From: Bacillota bacterium
GTDB taxonomy: Bacteria; Bacillota; Clostridia; Lachnospirales; Lachnospiraceae
NCBI GenBank assembly: GCA_023411215.1
Contig: JAEYOY010000026.1
Coordinates: forward strand, 1 to 42,253
Direction: 5' to 3'
DNA: 42,253 nucleotides
A program made the position numbers and the translations under genes. Every line of letters begins with the position of its first letter. Positions within the stretch are counted from its first letter, which is position 1. A model generated the notes under the pieces. That model worked only from the letters and a program-made list of their open reading frames with translations. It had not been told where the DNA came from and ran no database searches. Shown here piece by piece: positions 39,751 to 42,253 of the stretch.

Positions 39751-40395
39751 TTAGACAATTTTGATATCTTTAGGTTTAAATTTTACTAAATCAATCCTTA
39801 TATCTTTAAATTCAAACTCTTCAATGGTAAATCCGTCTTTATCGAAGATGTAAAAGCTCCCAGATAATTTTTTTATAACCTCAGTATCAGATTTAGTATT
39901 ATACACATACATCTCTGTGTAGTTTGGTGGTACATCAACACAAGAGCAGCTGCTTGAATAGGTGGTTTTATCTAGAATTAAGTATGTGTCAGCAAGGCTA
40001 AATAACTCATTAGTTTTATTGGCTACCGTAAAGTAAACCCAGCCGTCAACAGTATTGAAGTATGCGAATCTCAAATTATCATCCTCATACAATGTGATGT
40101 TTTTATCTTCTGGCCATACTTTGACTTGGCAAGAATAATTCTTTGTTTTAACTTTTGCCTTGATGGTTGTTTGCCCGATACTTACTCCGGTTACCTTGCT
40201 GGATTTTGAAATAGTAGTAATGTCGGTGTCTGAGCTTGACCATTTGACGGCAGATTTTGTTCCAGTGATTTGGAGATTGTAGGTTTCTCCTATTTCAATT
40301 GTGATAGATTTTTTGTTTATTTTTACGGCTTTGTCGTAATGGGTGGCGCGATTATCAATATGAGTATTAACACAAGGGTTACATAAATGAATTTT
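39751..40395 (-). pseudogene. Truncated gene with bacterial Ig-like (BIG2) domain
   Basis: An open frame of about 215 codons with no usable start codon after the in-frame stop at 40396-40398. Its first part reads AVKINKKSITIEIGETYNLQI, AVKWSSSDTDI and SKVTGVSIGQTTIKAKVKT, the pattern of a BIG2 immunoglobulin-like domain of surface proteins. The remaining 113 residues (from TTG at 40092) are polar and of unknown family. A Cys pair (CNPC) lies near the broken N-terminus. The piece is probably the 3' end of a longer secreted-protein gene; translation from TTG at 40092 would give only the unknown C-terminal part. Confidence 0.6.
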
Positions 40396-40437
40396 TTAAC
40401 GATACAACCTTGGAAATCTATTTACAATGTTCATCTA

Positions 40438-40713
40438 TTATTTGAAAATAGAATCTATTTCCTTAACATAAAGATGATACATTTTTCCGTATGGATTCAT
40501 GTTTAGTTCATCGGAGTGATTATCAAGACTTGGTGGGTTTTTTACTAAACTATCATATAAACCATTATATTCTGAATACATCTCATCCCATATTACCTTA
40601 AGATCATCGTATTCATCCCCAGATAATTTAACTATAAAATCATTATACTCAGAAAGTTTTACGAGCGATTCGCTAAAATTATTCATGAATGTATTTAGAT
40701 CATCATTATCCAT
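40438..40713 (-). CDS. Small acidic protein of unknown function
   Basis: A 91-residue, strongly acidic protein (starts MDNDDLNTFMNNFSES, later SGDEYDDLKVIWDEMYSEYNG), probably helical, without Cys or membrane segments. I do not recognise the family. The start ATG has only a weak ribosome binding site, and the frame stays open for another 13 codons upstream (to about 40755), so the N-terminus may be cut off. It lies in the AT-rich foreign block, on the same strand as the Ig-like fragment. It might be an immunity- or phage-type protein, without evidence beyond context. Confidence 0.5.
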   Translation of the reverse strand: MDNDDLNTFMNNFSESLVKLSEYNDFIVKLSGDEYDDLKVIWDEMYSEYNGLYDSLVKNPPSLDNHSDELNMNPYGKMYHLYVKEIDSIFK

Positions 40714-40926
40714 AGCTACAAAGTTGTTATAAAACCCTATATTTAAATATGCTGCTTACCCAGGACCCTTCGGAGATGGTTGCAAATACTCGAAAAGATG
40801 TTATCATAATAGTGTGAATAAAGGTTTTTATAAAATTTCAACTAATACTAAGAGCAGAACACAAACGAATGTACAGGGTAAGTATGCTATGTTATAAGTA
40901 GATCGATTAGAAGCGGAGGAATTGAT

Positions 40927-41763
40927 ATGCAGTTAGGAATTCGATTACACGATGTAGAGACACTTCCGTTAAGGGAACGTCTTAATGTTGTGAAGAATCA
41001 GGGCTTCTCCTGTGCCCATGTAGCTTTGTCTAAGGTAATCAGTGAGTTTCCGGTAGAGAACCAGGCACTGACGCCAGGACTTGCAATGTATCTTAAGCGA
41101 TTGTTTTATGATGAGGGGATCGATTTCGCGGTGTTGGGATGCTATCTGAATCTAGCGAATCCGGAGCCGGATCAGATAAAGAGAATAACGGACACATACA
41201 TCGCTCATCTGAGATTTGCTTCCGTGCTTGGGTGTGGTGTTGTTGGTACTGAGACGGGTTGCCCCAATGTAGAATATAAATATGAAACAGCTTGTCGAAG
41301 TGAGGAGGCATATCAGACTCTAATAGCAAACCTGCGACCTATCATGACTGTTGCGGAGAAGTTTGGTGTTCTATTTGCCATTGAACCGGTTCGCAGTCAT
41401 ATCATCTATGATGCGAAGAGGGCCAGACGGCTGCTAGATGAGATGGCTTCACCGAACCTTCAGATTATTCTTGATCCGGTGAATCTTCTTGGTATGGATA
41501 ATTATGAGAAGCAGACGGAAGTTCTTCAGGAAGCGATTGAGCTTCTTGGAGAAGAAACAGCAGTAGTTCATATCAAGGACTATAACATACAGGGGGATAA
41601 GTTAATCTCCTGTGCAGCAGGCCTTGGTGTATTCGATTATGAGCCGCTGATCCGTTTTATCAAGCAGAAGAAACCATACATTCACTGTACCCTAGAGGAT
41701 ACCATGCCAGAGAATGCCGTGGCAGCCGGAAGGTTTATACGGGCGATCTGGGATAGGGTTTAA
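40927..41763 (+). CDS. Sugar phosphate isomerase/epimerase (xylose isomerase-like TIM barrel)
   Basis: A 278-residue TIM-barrel protein of the AP-endonuclease-2/xylose-isomerase-like family. QLGIRLHDV at the start, VGTETG (strand 4), LFAIEPV (metal Glu, strand 5), LQIILDPVNLL (metal Asp, strand 6), AVVHIKDY (metal His/Asp, strand 7) and CTLEDTMP (metal Glu, strand 8) outline the barrel and its metal site. GCGGAGGA lies 8 nt before the ATG. It marks the return to normal chromosomal DNA after the foreign block. It is followed after 59 nt by a small HTH gene. The sugar substrate is unknown. Confidence 0.87.
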   Translation: MQLGIRLHDVETLPLRERLNVVKNQGFSCAHVALSKVISEFPVENQALTPGLAMYLKRLFYDEGIDFAVLGCYLNLANPEPDQIKRITDTYIAHLRFASVLGCGVVGTETGCPNVEYKYETACRSEEAYQTLIANLRPIMTVAEKFGVLFAIEPVRSHIIYDAKRARRLLDEMASPNLQIILDPVNLLGMDNYEKQTEVLQEAIELLGEETAVVHIKDYNIQGDKLISCAAGLGVFDYEPLIRFIKQKKPYIHCTLEDTMPENAVAAGRFIRAIWDRV

Positions 41764-41822
41764 AACTACAGAACGTTCTTAAGGAGTAAATCTATGAATT
41801 ATGCAGTGGGAGAGGAGCGTTT

Positions 41823-42020
41823 ATGCAGGAAAAATTGACGAAGCTTATGGAAGAGAACAAGATTAGTTTTTCGGAACTGGCAACTAAGCTTAAGCTGAGC
41901 AACCATACCCTGACCAAAAAGTTTACGGGGGCTTTGGATTGGACCTTCTCAGAAATCATTATAATAGCGGAACTTTTCCATATAGAGGATCCACAGAATT
42001 TTTTCTATGATAAGAGTTGA
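41823..42020 (+). CDS. Small XRE-like helix-turn-helix protein
   Basis: A 65-residue protein consisting of a single helix-turn-helix domain: KLTKLMEENKISFSELATKLKLSNHTLTKKFTGALDWTFSEIIIIAELFHI, like the DUF739/phage Cro-type repressors. GGGAGAGGAG precedes the ATG by about 5 nt. It could be co-transcribed with the isomerase gene; there is no separate promoter of consensus type. A strong terminator follows. The target is unknown. Confidence 0.75.
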   Translation: MQEKLTKLMEENKISFSELATKLKLSNHTLTKKFTGALDWTFSEIIIIAELFHIEDPQNFFYDKS

Positions 42021-42089
42021 TGTTTTTGATAAGCTCTACAATCAATAGGAAGTAAATTTACCAACTTTATATCGTCATGAATTTAATAA

Positions 42090-42124
42090 AATGCCATTGC
42101 ACGGAAGCTGCAATGGCATTTTTT
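42090..42124 (+). terminator. Strong rho-independent terminator
   Basis: AATGCCATTGCA pairs perfectly with TGCAATGGCATT (12 bp) over a 7-nt loop, followed by TTTT. A group II intron begins 3 nt after the T run. Confidence 0.9.
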
Positions 42125-42127
42125 GCA

Positions 42128-42253
42128 GTGCGCCCGGCGGGCGCACGTTTCAACGGGTGTAAGTCCCGAGTCCGCCTGGTAGTAGGAAGGACATAGCCAA
42201 TGGCAAGGGTGTCGTGGGTGACTACGAATCTGAAGGAAGCCGGATGGCAAATC
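42128..42253 (+). mobile_element. 5' end of a group II intron (runs off the window)
   Basis: The sequence starts with GTGCGCCC, the usual 5' end of a bacterial group II intron, followed by GGCGGGCGCAC, and further on has AGTCCCGAGTCCGCCTGG, GGGTGTCGTGGGTGACTACG and AATCTGAAGGAAGCCGGA, the well-known domain I segments. Base composition jumps to GC-rich compared with the neighbours. It begins directly downstream of a terminator hairpin, the preferred target of bacterial class C introns; the class is inferred from the site only. The intron-encoded reverse transcriptase and domain V/VI would lie beyond the window. Confidence 0.85.

Noticed and set aside
40733..40897. A 55-codon open frame without start between the acidic protein and the isomerase gene
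   Set aside because: No start codon with a ribosome binding site and no recognisable protein; could be a gene tail but cannot be supported.

Overview
The window looks like chromosomal DNA of a low-GC, anaerobic, Gram-positive clostridium, most likely a Lachnospiraceae member related to Lachnoclostridium/Anaerocolumna. The basis is AT-rich intergenic DNA, strong GGAGG-type ribosome binding sites, rho-independent terminators, a desulfoferrodoxin (superoxide reductase) domain, a BFD-type [2Fe-2S] protein, a CD3324-family protein and clostridial-type transporters. The genus is inference from gene content; no ribosomal RNA or tRNA gene is visible.

Layout. 1-2980: a histidine phosphatase, a decayed IS1595-type transposase, a DUF1761 membrane protein behind a consensus promoter, and a double-domain VOC/PhnB-like protein. 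3100-4600: a cytochrome b5-like lipoprotein whose promoter carries a near-perfect Fur box, facing away from a four-helix membrane protein with two His-x13-His pairs (probable di-heme cytochrome b). 4700-8770: a GNAT acetyltransferase, then a LacI-type regulator next to a type-B carboxylesterase. 8890-14970: a co-directional run of an M28 peptidase with membrane segments, TrmO, a heterodimeric ABC exporter and a RimJ-like acetyltransferase. 15060-16550: an SDR and a BFD ferredoxin downstream of an array of imperfect repeats. 16589-26067 is mostly on the minus strand: an isoprenoid-synthase-like protein, the livJ-livH-livM-livG-livF branched-chain amino acid transporter, a MerR-methyltransferase fusion and rfbB. 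Long hairpin elements sit in and around the liv operon; two of them are clearly the same family.

26385-36038 is plus-strand again: an SDR, uridine kinase, an XRE regulator fused to a complete desulfoferrodoxin, a three-gene membrane cluster (MFS-like, small membrane protein, exported anchored protein), a CD3324-family gene, uppP, a MATE exporter and a TruA paralogue whose catalytic Asp is Glu. A 51-residue minus-strand gene lies between uppP and the MATE gene.

36390-40900: a TrmB-type regulator abuts the first 47 codons of lysA, which is cut off and joined to AT-rich foreign DNA: a broken SGNH hydrolase, a phage-tail-like polysaccharide deacetylase, a truncated Ig-like-domain gene and an unknown acidic protein. 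40927-42253: a sugar-phosphate isomerase/epimerase, a small HTH protein, a strong terminator and, just after it, the 5' end of a group II intron running off the window.

The best candidates for under-described biology are the Fur-box cytochrome b5 / di-heme b pair, the XRE-superoxide reductase fusion with an inverted repeat upstream of its own gene, the two-copy covarying hairpin family, and the Glu-for-Asp TruA.
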